Under the pieces are notes generated by a model. The model searched no databases, was not told the origin of the DNA, and worked only from the letters and a program-made list of their open reading frames with translations. From JAIBJP01 sp035639875 (GTDB taxonomy: Bacteria > Actinomycetota > Thermoleophilia > Gaiellales > Gaiellaceae), in assembly GCA_035639875.1 (NCBI GenBank), contig DASQXE010000009.1, forward strand, positions 1-5,223: 5,223 bases of DNA. Direction: 5' to 3'. The translations under genes were made by a program, and so were the position numbers. Below, in pieces: positions 1-4,929 of this stretch; within the stretch, counting starts at the first letter, position 1, and every line of letters starts with the position of its first letter.

Positions 1-1986
1 TTCGTACGTCCACGCGAGCTTGCGAGTCGAGTCGAGCGTGTAGTGCTGGTCGCCGAGCTCGCCGAAGAGGCGGAGGCTCTCCTCGAAGAGGCGCCGCGCT
101 CTCATCGGATCGGCTTCTAAGGCGGCATGGCCGAGCAGGTACACCGAGTAGGCGGCGCCCCAACCATCCCCCAGAGCGCGATGGAGCGCGAGCGCTTCTT
201 CCGCGCGTAGCCTCGCCGTCGAAGGATCTCCACCGTCGAACGCGAGGGCGGCCGCTCCGTTGAGCGCTTCCGCGCGAGCCGCCGTGGGACGCTCGTCGGC
301 CTGGAGCGCGCCTTCGAGACGACGCCGCCCTTCCGCCAGGTGGCCTCGCATATCCCAGAACCCCCACACTGCTCCCGCCAACCGCAGGGCGAGCTCACTC
401 TCGCCTGAGGCCTCGAGCCGGTCGAGCGCGGCTCGCAGGTTGTCGTGCTCGGGCTCCAACCGGTCCAACCACTGCCCCGACCAGTGGCGCCGCAGGTGCG
501 GTTTCGCCTCCTCGGCGAGCGCCAGGAAGTGCTCGGCGTGGCGCCGCCTCACCTCATCAGCCTCGCGCGACTCCTCGATTCGCTCCGCTGCGTACTCACG
601 GATCGTCTCGAGCATCCAGAAGCGCTCCTCGGTGTGGCGGACGAGGCTCTTGTCCACGAGCGACTGCAGGAGGTCGAGGTCTGCCTCTGCGACCGCCTCT
701 GCCGCTTCGAGGGTGCATCCGCCTTCGAAGACGGCCAGGCGGGCAAACAGGCGCTGCTCTCCTTCGTCCAGCAGGTCGTAGCTCCACTCGATCGTGGCTC
801 TGAGCGTCTGCTGGCGGGCCTCGGCGTCGCGTCCGCCCTTGAGCAGGTCGAGCCGCTTGGACAGGCGCTCGAGGATCTGCGCCGGCGAGAGGACGCTCGC
901 GCGGGCGGCGGCCAGCTCGAGCGCGAGCGGGAGGTTGTCGAGGCGGCGGCAGAGCTCGGGGATCATCTCGTCCGCTGCTGTTTGCGCGCGGGCGCAGAAG
1001 AGCGCGACCGCCTCTTCGTCGCTGAGCGGGGGCACGGCGTACTCGACCTCGCCCCGGATCCGGAGAAGCTCACGGGAAGTGATGAGGAGCTTCACGTTGG
1101 GGCAGGCTTCCAGCAGAGAGCCGAGCTCTGGCGCTGCCTCGACCACCTGCTCCAGGTTGTCCAAGAGCAGCAGGAGCTCGCGCTCTTGGATGTGGTCGGC
1201 GAGACCGTCCTTGGCGCCGAGCGTCTGCGCAATCGTCTCGCTCACGAGCGCCGGATCGCGAAGCGAAGCGAGCGGAACCCAGAAGACGCCGGCCTTGAAC
1301 TCCGGCACGAGCGCGGCCGCGGCCTCGATTGCCAGGCGCGTCTTGCCCGAGCCGCCAGGCCCCGAGAGCGTGAGCAGGCGGGCGCCGTCCTGGAGGAGCT
1401 CGGTCACCTCTCCCAGCTCACGCTCGCGGCCGACGAAGGAGGAGGCCGGCCGGGGCAGGTTGGTGTTCGAGATCGTCTTCAGGGGCGGGAAGCGCTCGGA
1501 TCCGAGCTGGAAGAGCGGAACCGGCTCGGCGAAGTCCTTGAGGCGGTGCTCCCCCAGCTGCGTGAGCCCGTCCCGACCGGCGAGCGCCGCCGTCGCCGCC
1601 GAGAGGACGACCTGACCGCCGTGCCCGCAGGCGGCGATGCGGGCGGCGCGATGCAGCTCGCGCCCGGCGTAGCCCTCGCCGGTCAGGCGCGCCTCGCCCG
1701 TGTGCAGGCCCATGCGCACCGTGATCGGTCCTGCCGCCAGCGCCTGCTGGCCGGCGGCGGCGGCCGCGAGCGCCGCGGGCGGATCGGCGAACACGTACAG
1801 GAAGGCGTCCCCCTGCGTGTCCACCTCCACCCCGCCCTGCGCGGCGAAGGCCTCGCGCAGCAGGCGGCGGTGGTCGGAGAGCGCCTGGACGTAGCCCTCC
1901 TCGCCCAGCTCCTCGATCAGGCGGGTCGAGCCCTCGATGTCGGTGAAGAGGAAGGTGACGGTGCCGGAGGGAAGCTCGCCTCGCAT
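1..1986 (-). CDS. Class III nucleotide cyclase-like / NB-ARC-type ATPase / TPR-like regulator (3' end beyond window)
   Basis: I translated this minus-strand frame by hand: it is open for 662 codons from ATG 1986 to position 1. Residues about 7-160 are a class III adenylate/guanylate cyclase homology domain (FTDIEGST 14-21 with the first metal Asp D16; TQGDAF 57-62 with the second metal Asp D60; GLHTGEA 93-99; HRAARI 112-117 with the transition-state Arg R116). Residues about 180-365 are a STAND/NB-ARC-like P-loop ATPase: SFVGRERE 183-190, Walker A GPGGSGKT 209-216, Walker B LLLLLDN 271-277, TSRE 303-306, LPLALELAAAR 352-362. A winged-helix-like stretch (RATIEWSYDLL, about 396-406) and Ala/Leu-rich TPR-like helices (about 480-662) follow. 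Such proteins are cytosolic signal-responsive regulators, and some carry a C-terminal LuxR helix-turn-helix, which would lie outside the window. ATG 1986 is the only ATG/GTG/TTG start in frame between the IS edge and the cyclase motif. It has no Shine-Dalgarno at normal distance. The family is clear; the ligand and cyclase activity are unknown. Confidence 0.93.
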   Translation of the reverse strand, partial: MRGELPSGTVTFLFTDIEGSTRLIEELGEEGYVQALSDHRRLLREAFAAQGGVEVDTQGDAFLYVFADPPAALAAAAAGQQALAAGPITVRMGLHTGEARLTGEGYAGRELHRAARIAACGHGGQVVLSAATAALAGRDGLTQLGEHRLKDFAEPVPLFQLGSERFPPLKTISNTNLPRPASSFVGRERELGEVTELLQDGARLLTLSGPGGSGKTRLAIEAAAALVPEFKAGVFWVPLASLRDPALVSETIAQTLGAKDGLADHIQERELLLLLDNLEQVVEAAPELGSLLEACPNVKLLITSRELLRIRGEVEYAVPPLSDEEAVALFCARAQTAADEMIPELCRRLDNLPLALELAAARASVLSPAQILERLSKRLDLLKGGRDAEARQQTLRATIEWSYDLLDEGEQRLFARLAVFEGGCTLEAAEAVAEADLDLLQSLVDKSLVRHTEERFWMLETIREYAAERIEESREADEVRRRHAEHFLALAEEAKPHLRRHWSGQWLDRLEPEHDNLRAALDRLEASGESELALRLAGAVWGFWDMRGHLAEGRRRLEGALQADERPTAARAEALNGAAALAFDGGDPSTARLRAEEALALHRALGDGWGAAYSVYLLGHAALEADPMRARRLFEESLRLFGELGDQHYTLDSTRKLAWTYE

Positions 1987-2020
1987 CGCATCATCATGAC
2001 TCAGCGCGGCGACCTCTAAG

Positions 2021-2058
2021 GATGTCCCCCCGCGCCCGGGATGTCGCGGCGACGGTCC
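2021..2058. repeat. IS256 element left terminal inverted repeat
   Basis: This end starts GATGTCCC and ends GGCGACGGTCC. Compared with the reverse complement of 3458-3494, the outer 8 bases match at 7 and the inner 11 at 9, with one base of length difference in between. The middle is poorly conserved. It lies beyond the transposase stop codon. Confidence 0.65.
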
Positions 2059-2061
2059 CGG
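2036..2061 (-). terminator. Compound GC hairpin after the transposase, no T-tract
   Basis: Arms CCGGGA (2036-2041) and TCCCGG (2056-2061) are perfect complements and enclose a second small stem GTCG/CGAC with a CGG loop. It sits 8 nt past the transposase stop, within the left IS end. No U-run follows on the minus strand (the next bases are GC-rich), so it is not a canonical intrinsic terminator. It could dampen read-through from the IS into the regulator, or it could simply be end structure of the element. Confidence 0.4.
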
Positions 2062-2069
2062 TGTGATGG

Positions 2070-3386
2070 TCAGGCGGTCAAGACGATAGTCGCCTCCTTG
2101 TTCGCGATGTGAGCTGAGCGGCGGTGGTCGTTGTCGCGTTCGATCGCGATGACGAGGGTGGCGAGGTCGCGGTAGCCGATGATCTTTCGGAACTGCTTCT
2201 CGGCCTCGAGCATGCCGGCGGCGGTCCAGCGCAGCGCCATCTCGCCCGACGACCAGTGCTTCACGTTGCGCTGGGTGCGGCGGACGATCTCCAGCATCGA
2301 CTCGCATGGATTCGTGCTCTCGAGGGTGCGCTTGAGCGAGCCGGTGACACCGAGCCGGGTGAGGGTGAGGGTCTCTTCCATCCCTTCGCGCAGCGAGGCA
2401 GCGGCACCGGGGTACGTTCGGTCGAGCTCGCGGGCGAGTTGGCGGAGCTGGTCGAGCGCGCGCGCGTGGTCGTCGAGCGCCCAGGCTCGCCGCAGTCGCT
2501 GCTTCACACTTGGCCGCTCGCGCTCGGGCAGATGGTCAAGCACGTTGCGCTCCTTGTGTCGCACACACCGCTGCACCAGCGCCTGGCCGAAGACGTTGCG
2601 GATCGCCTTCCTGAGCGCCTTGGCGCCATCGATCACGAACCCGATCCCCTGCTCGGGGTCGAGGCCGCGCCCGACCAGGTCGGCCAGCAGCGCGGTGGCG
2701 ACGGTCGCGTTCTCGCTCGAGCCCTCCCAGAGCCCGAGCGGGATCTTCACGCCCTCGGTCGTGATCCCGAGCGCGACCACGTTCGTGCGCCCCTGCAGCT
2801 CGAGTCCGTCGATCATCATCACCGCCAGCCTGAGGTCGTCCAGGCGCCGGCTCATCAGTTCGCCCAGGGCCACGCGCGTCCGCTCGACGAACGTGCGCGA
2901 GACCGCCGAGCGCGACGTCGACCGCGCCGCCCGCTCGACCTCCGAGCCGACCGGCTCCTGCGTGCGCCGGTAGCGGCGCGTCGAGACCCCAGACAGCATC
3001 CGCTCCAGCACCGACTTCGTCAGCGGATCACGCTCGGCAAAGTACGCGTAGGTCTGCAGCCCCACCTCCGCGCTACCGTCGGCGCTGCGGACGCGGGGCC
3101 GCTCGACCGCGACGCGCCGGCCGCCCAGCGTCACTTCGCCCGACTCGTGGCCGTGACGAACGGCAGAGCGGTCAGGGTCGTGCCTGCCCTTCACCCCGAC
3201 GACCTCGACGACTTCCTCTTCGAGCAGTTCGGCCAGCACGCCGAGCCCGACCCCGACGCTCAGCGCCAGCAGCCCCTCCTTTGCCGAGCCCACCAGCTCG
3301 CCCAACGCTTCCTGCACCCGCGGCGGCAGCGCGAGCTCGCTGATCGCCTCGCTTGTAGCGACCTGCTCCCGCGATACGGTCTTCAT
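2070..3386 (-). CDS. IS256-family (mutator-type) DDE transposase, intact
   Basis: This encodes a 438-residue transposase that catalyses movement of the surrounding IS through a DDE RNase H-like active site. Catalytic residues are visible: D193 in MMIDGLELQG, D253 in FVIDGAKAL, and E362 in STNPCESM. The family's C-x2-H motif is at C274/H277 (CVRHKERNVLDHLP). The N-terminal about 110 residues include the region LAELLEEEV and the family-typical RxGxESGEVTLGGRRV stretch (about 78-92). Length is within the usual 390-440. ATG 3386 is chosen over an in-frame ATG at 3467 because AGGAGGAGG lies 7 nt upstream, and the first 27 residues of the longer version look non-coding. No frameshift or internal stop is seen, so the enzyme may be active. 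A G/C-rich hairpin follows the stop by 8 nt. Confidence 0.95.
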   Translation of the reverse strand: MKTVSREQVATSEAISELALPPRVQEALGELVGSAKEGLLALSVGVGLGVLAELLEEEVVEVVGVKGRHDPDRSAVRHGHESGEVTLGGRRVAVERPRVRSADGSAEVGLQTYAYFAERDPLTKSVLERMLSGVSTRRYRRTQEPVGSEVERAARSTSRSAVSRTFVERTRVALGELMSRRLDDLRLAVMMIDGLELQGRTNVVALGITTEGVKIPLGLWEGSSENATVATALLADLVGRGLDPEQGIGFVIDGAKALRKAIRNVFGQALVQRCVRHKERNVLDHLPERERPSVKQRLRRAWALDDHARALDQLRQLARELDRTYPGAAASLREGMEETLTLTRLGVTGSLKRTLESTNPCESMLEIVRRTQRNVKHWSSGEMALRWTAAGMLEAEKQFRKIIGYRDLATLVIAIERDNDHRRSAHIANKEATIVLTA

Positions 3387-3393
3387 GGCGGTT

Positions 3394-3402
3394 CCTCCTC
3401 CT
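3394..3402 (-). promoter_or_regulatory. Ribosome binding site of the transposase
   Basis: AGGAGGAGG on the minus strand, separated by 7 nt (AACCGCC) from ATG 3386. It is a strong Shine-Dalgarno and decides the start against the upstream in-frame ATG at 3467. It is unusually good for a transposase, which is often weakly translated. Confidence 0.85.
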
Positions 3403-3429
3403 GTCGATTGACGACTTCGCACTCGCCAC

Positions 3430-3465
3430 GGTCGCGAGGCGACCGGACAAGGCGGGAGGACCGCC
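3430..3465. repeat. Two small hairpins in the IS right-end leader
   Basis: GGTCGC (3430-3435) pairs with GCGACC (3439-3444) across a 3-nt loop, and GGCGG (3451-3455) pairs with CCGCC (3461-3465). Both lie between the right terminal repeat and the transposase start. Such leader hairpins in IS elements can limit expression driven from outside the element; that role is inferred here. There is no T-tract. Confidence 0.4.
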
Positions 3466-3494
3466 ACCTCAAGTTCTACGAGCTACGGGACAAC
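3458..3494. repeat. IS256 element right terminal inverted repeat
   Basis: Read on the minus strand this starts GTTGTCCC and ends GGTGGCGGTCC, mirroring the left end at 2021-2058. It lies about 72 bp upstream of the transposase ATG, so the transposase promoter probably overlaps or adjoins it. I found no convincing -35/-10 pair here. Confidence 0.65.
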
Positions 3495-3517
3495 CTCCTT
3501 CAAGCTGCCGTTTTGGC

Positions 3518-3769
3518 TCAGCCACCCCTTCTACGCGGCGTTGCGGAACCTGCCAGCGCGAGCCACCAGCGTCGGGGTAGTCCAGCGGCCGCGCGCATTT
3601 CTTCGATCCAGCCCGTACGCTTGAGCTCGAGCACTCGCATGCAGTCGAACTCGGGATCGGCCCGCTTGCTGAGGAAGTGCGCATCGAAGGCTGCTAGCGA
3701 GGCGAAGTCCTCCCCGCAACCGCAGCACTGGTTCAGCGGAACGCGGCGGTTCGGGTTACGTGAAGGCAT
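3518..3769 (-). CDS. Small Cys/His zinc-finger-like protein, FDXHR-type
   Basis: This encodes 83 residues. The core is C15-C16-G-C18-G-E-D-F-A-S-L-A-A-F28-D29-A-H31, then C43 within EFDCMRVLELKRTGW. The CxCG...F, the FD-x-H signature, the later Cys and the conserved-looking GW resemble the 'FDXHR family putative zinc-binding' small proteins common in actinobacteria and their phages. The usual Arg after the His is Phe (F32) here. C15 or C16, C18, H31 and C43 would be the predicted zinc ligands. The function of the family is not established; a nucleic-acid or protein-contact role is a guess. ATG 3769 is preferred over in-frame ATG 3790 because AGGAG lies 4 nt upstream. The tail after residue 63 (RRWWLALAGSATPRRRGG) is basic and outside the motif. 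The stop is 23 bp from the IS edge, so I cannot exclude an altered C-terminus. Confidence 0.75.
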   Translation of the reverse strand: MPSRNPNRRVPLNQCCGCGEDFASLAAFDAHFLSKRADPEFDCMRVLELKRTGWIEEMRAAAGLPRRWWLALAGSATPRRRGG

Positions 3770-3773
3770 GTGT

Positions 3774-3778
3774 CTCCT
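3774..3778 (-). promoter_or_regulatory. Ribosome binding site of the FDXHR-like gene
   Basis: AGGAG on the minus strand with 4 nt (ACAC) before ATG 3769. It selects this start, since the alternative ATG 3790 has only GC-rich sequence (GGTGGGCTAA) in front of it. Confidence 0.65.
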
Positions 3779-3856
3779 AACTCGTTTCATTTAGCCCACC
3801 GAGCTGAGCAGCCGCTCCTACCGGCGGGGTTTGCGCCGATGGCCGATACGGTGTGC

Positions 3857-3920
3857 GAGCGGGGCCGGGTCCGGGCCTGGAGAGCCGCAGCTCCGGGCCT
3901 GCGTACGTCCGGCCCCGCTC
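3857..3920. repeat. Large compound inverted repeat (12-bp arms)
   Basis: GAGCGGGGCCGG (3857-3868) is perfectly complementary to 3909-3920. Two G-T pairs extend the stem inward. The loop holds its own 7-bp stem, CCTGGAG with CTCCGGG (one G-T pair), and an 8-bp direct repeat CCGGGCCT. Neither side is followed by a T-run. It lies about 90 bp upstream of the FDXHR-like start. It may act at RNA level in the leader of that gene, or be a mobile or palindromic element of the REP type. Function unknown. Confidence 0.6.
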
Positions 3921-3957
3921 CTTCTCGCCAGCCGCATGGAGCCGCCAACCAGAACTC

Positions 3958-3973
3958 TCATTCCTCGGAATGA
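3958..3973. promoter_or_regulatory. Near-perfect 16-bp palindrome, operator-like
   Basis: TCATTCC-TC-GGAATGA is a 7-bp-arm palindrome with a 2-bp centre. It directly abuts (sharing one base with) the tandem repeats at 3973-4018. The shape fits a binding site for a dimeric protein. No regulator is identified, so the role is inferred from symmetry alone. Confidence 0.35.
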
Positions 3974-4018
3974 CGGTGTCTATGGGCCGTTTGTCACGGT
4001 GTCCATGGGCCGTTTGTC
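3973..4018. repeat. Two tandem 23-bp direct repeats
   Basis: Positions 3973-3995 and 3996-4018 are head-to-tail copies that differ at one base (T3981 versus C4004). The shared core is ATGGGCCGTTTGTC. There is no spacer and only two copies, so this is not a CRISPR. Possible meanings are iterated protein-binding sites, a recombination scar, or the multi-repeat terminus of an IS21-like element whose body is absent. The sequence alone cannot decide. Confidence 0.75.
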
Positions 4019-4175
4019 CTGGAAACTCCGGAAGGCGACGGCCCAACTGTTCGCATCACTTTTGCCGATGCCCGAAGGCGTTCGCGAGCTCGACGTGACC
4101 GACGCGGAAGCCAAACGGCTTGGCGGCCGGCCCGTGGCTCGCCGAGGTCGGCGTCCCAAAACCGGCGCCCGCTAG
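4005..4175 (+). CDS. Doubtful small ORF, 56 residues, unrecognised
   Basis: ATG 4005 lies inside the second 23-bp repeat and the frame runs to TAG 4173-4175. The product would begin MGRLSWKLRKATAQLF and end in a very basic tail (RRGRRPKTGAR), with an acidic stretch RELDVTDAEAK in the middle. There is no Shine-Dalgarno upstream. Third-position GC is high but not decisive. A 6-bp hairpin (GCCAGC 4175-4180 with GCTGGC 4190-4195) starts at the stop codon. I do not recognise the product; it could be a remnant of a larger gene or chance. The alternative start in the same frame at 3831 has no better support. Confidence 0.2.
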   Translation: MGRLSWKLRKATAQLFASLLPMPEGVRELDVTDAEAKRLGGRPVARRGRRPKTGAR

Positions 4176-4501
4176 CCAGCTTCCCGGACGCTGGCGGGGC
4201 AGTCAGCACCGCAGCACCGACCGCCCCACTCGATATGCGTCATTAACGAGGGGACCGCCCCCGACAAACGTTTGGAGGGCGCGAGACTTCCGGTCGAACG
4301 CAGTGACATGGCGCTCGGTTGAGCCTTGTGAGCCGGGGCCGGCGCGCCTGGGCTCTGCGGCTAGCCGACGCGCCGCGGCGGGGGAGGTGCCGTCGCCCCG
4401 ACTCCAGTTTGATATCGGCAGGCCAACCACAAACGTAAGGAGTTCGTCAAGGCTGGGCTAACTCGCGTGTTAGGCAAACCGTTGCGCGGCATGTGATCAG
4501 A
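4176..4501. other. Intergenic stretch with no supported gene
   Basis: No frame on either strand here shows recognisable protein motifs or a good ribosome binding site; the ORFs present have Arg/Pro/Ser-rich, shadow-like composition. The only local symmetries I found are the hairpin GCCAGC/GCTGGC at 4175-4195, the perfect palindrome CAAACGTTTG at 4265-4274 and a small CTAAC/GTTAG hairpin near 4459-4474. No tRNA-like T-arm or D-arm is seen. Confidence 0.5.
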
Positions 4502-4547
4502 GGAGCCGGAGCCTCCCGGGGGAGAGGAGCGGCGACGCTCCGGCTCC
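4502..4547. repeat. Inverted repeat with 11-bp perfect arms
   Basis: GGAGCCGGAGC (4502-4512) is the exact complement of 4537-4547. The 24-nt loop contains a further 5-bp stem, CTCCC with GGGAG around GG. There is no T-tract on either side, so a factor-independent terminator is unlikely. It is similar in design (long GC arms, inner hairpin) to 3857-3920 but not similar in sequence. Function unknown. Confidence 0.6.
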
Positions 4548-4647
4548 GTACTGCCTCGTTCCCGTCCGAGGGCTACCGAGAACCTGGCTCGCGCTCCCTT
4601 TAAGGTTTAACGTCCGTCTATCGCGGCGTCGGACTGTTTGGCTCGCG

Positions 4648-4804
4648 CCGAGGTGGACATCTGCTCAGTGGCGGCCAAGGCGGGTTCGCTTGAGCGCCGC
4701 ACTTGGGACGCGACGCCGAGGAGAGGGGAATGCGTCGACGCCTTGGCCGCTTTTTTGCGTCCACATGATTAGACCTCGGCCCATCGGCAACCACCCCACT
4801 GAGC
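4648..4804 (+). ncRNA. Candidate structured RNA or long leader with nested inverted repeats
   Basis: Several perfect or near-perfect pairings overlap here: GCGGCCAAGGCG (4671-4682) with 4739-4750; GTGGAC (about 4653-4658) with GTCCAC (4759-4764), flanked by CCGAG/CTCGG; and GCTCAGTGG (4663-4671) with 4796-4804. The last would compete with or form a pseudoknot relative to the first two. Inside the main stem, CGACGC and GCGTCG close a purine-rich loop (GAGGAGAGGGGAA). The region is 125-280 nt upstream of the plus-strand gene at 4930. It matches no RNA class I can name. It could be a riboswitch-like or attenuator leader, a free small RNA, or simply a terminator with extra symmetry. Confidence 0.35.
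4671..4756 (+). terminator. 12-bp GC stem followed by T6
   Basis: Perfect 12-bp complementary arms (4671-4682 and 4739-4750) are followed immediately by TTTTTT (4751-4756) on the plus strand. The loop of 56 nt is too long for a textbook intrinsic terminator but is itself structured, including a CGACGC/GCGTCG stem. No plus-strand gene upstream obviously needs it, which makes an attenuator or the 3' end of a small RNA worth considering. Confidence 0.45.
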
Positions 4805-4919
4805 CGAGCGACCCTCTCCCTTACCTGACGACGGTCGCCGCCAGGCCCCCTCGCAGCGATGCCCCGGGTGTTGAGAGTCAATCCGTCCACACCGTCGCAG
4901 GCGTAGAAAAAGGCGACAC

Positions 4920-4924
4920 GGAGG
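4920..4924 (+). promoter_or_regulatory. Ribosome binding site of the secreted-protein gene
   Basis: GGAGG with 5 nt (TGGAG) before ATG 4930. It supports this start over the in-frame ATG at 4987, which has only a weak CAGG-like sequence in front. Confidence 0.8.
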
Positions 4925-4929
4925 TGGAG

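Larger units (their letters stand above)
2021..3494 (-). mobile_element. Complete IS256-family insertion sequence, about 1.47 kb
   Basis: The element consists of one intact transposase gene flanked by short non-coding ends with related termini. The left end begins GATGTCCC and the right end, read inward on the minus strand, begins GTTGTCCC. Further in, GGCGACGGTCC (left) matches GGTGGCGGTCC (right) at 9 of 11 positions and almost the same distance from the tip. Counting two more outer bases (AGG[A/T]TGTCCC) would put the ends at 2019 and 3496. A length near 1.4-1.5 kb is normal for the family. I see no clean 8-9 bp target duplication, so the ends are uncertain by a few bases. The element separates the regulator at 1-1986 from the small gene at 3518-3769. 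Confidence 0.8.

Noticed and set aside
445..2019. 524-codon plus-strand open frame
   Set aside because: It is antisense to the cyclase-ATPase gene, whose minus-strand frame shows many ordered motifs. The plus frame is rich in Arg, Glu and Leu with no recognisable domain, a typical high-GC shadow.
3387..3467. N-terminal extension of the transposase to ATG 3467
   Set aside because: The strong AGGAGGAGG site 7 nt before ATG 3386 and family length favour the shorter form. The extension would also run into the terminal repeat.
2124..3794. 556-codon plus-strand open frame across the IS and the small gene
   Set aside because: It is antisense to both the transposase and the FDXHR-like gene, crosses the IS boundary and has shadow-type composition.
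3973..4018. CRISPR array
   Set aside because: There are only two repeat copies, directly adjacent with no spacer, and no cas genes.
3777..4046. 89-codon minus-strand frame upstream of the FDXHR-like gene
   Set aside because: Pro/Gly/Arg-rich composition, no motif and no ribosome binding site. It runs through the large inverted repeat and the tandem repeats.
4120..4461. 113-codon plus-strand and 75-codon minus-strand frames
   Set aside because: Both lack ribosome binding sites and motifs; Arg/Ser/Pro/Ala-rich composition is as expected for non-coding high-GC DNA.
4680..4700. tRNA T-arm (GGGTTCGC)
   Set aside because: The loop lacks the A and closing stem of a T-arm, and no acceptor, D or anticodon arms can be placed around it.
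4715..4804. Cobalamin riboswitch
   Set aside because: Isolated resemblances such as GGGGAA and CCACTGAG occur, but the order and spacing of the conserved boxes do not fit, and the downstream gene has no cobalamin link.
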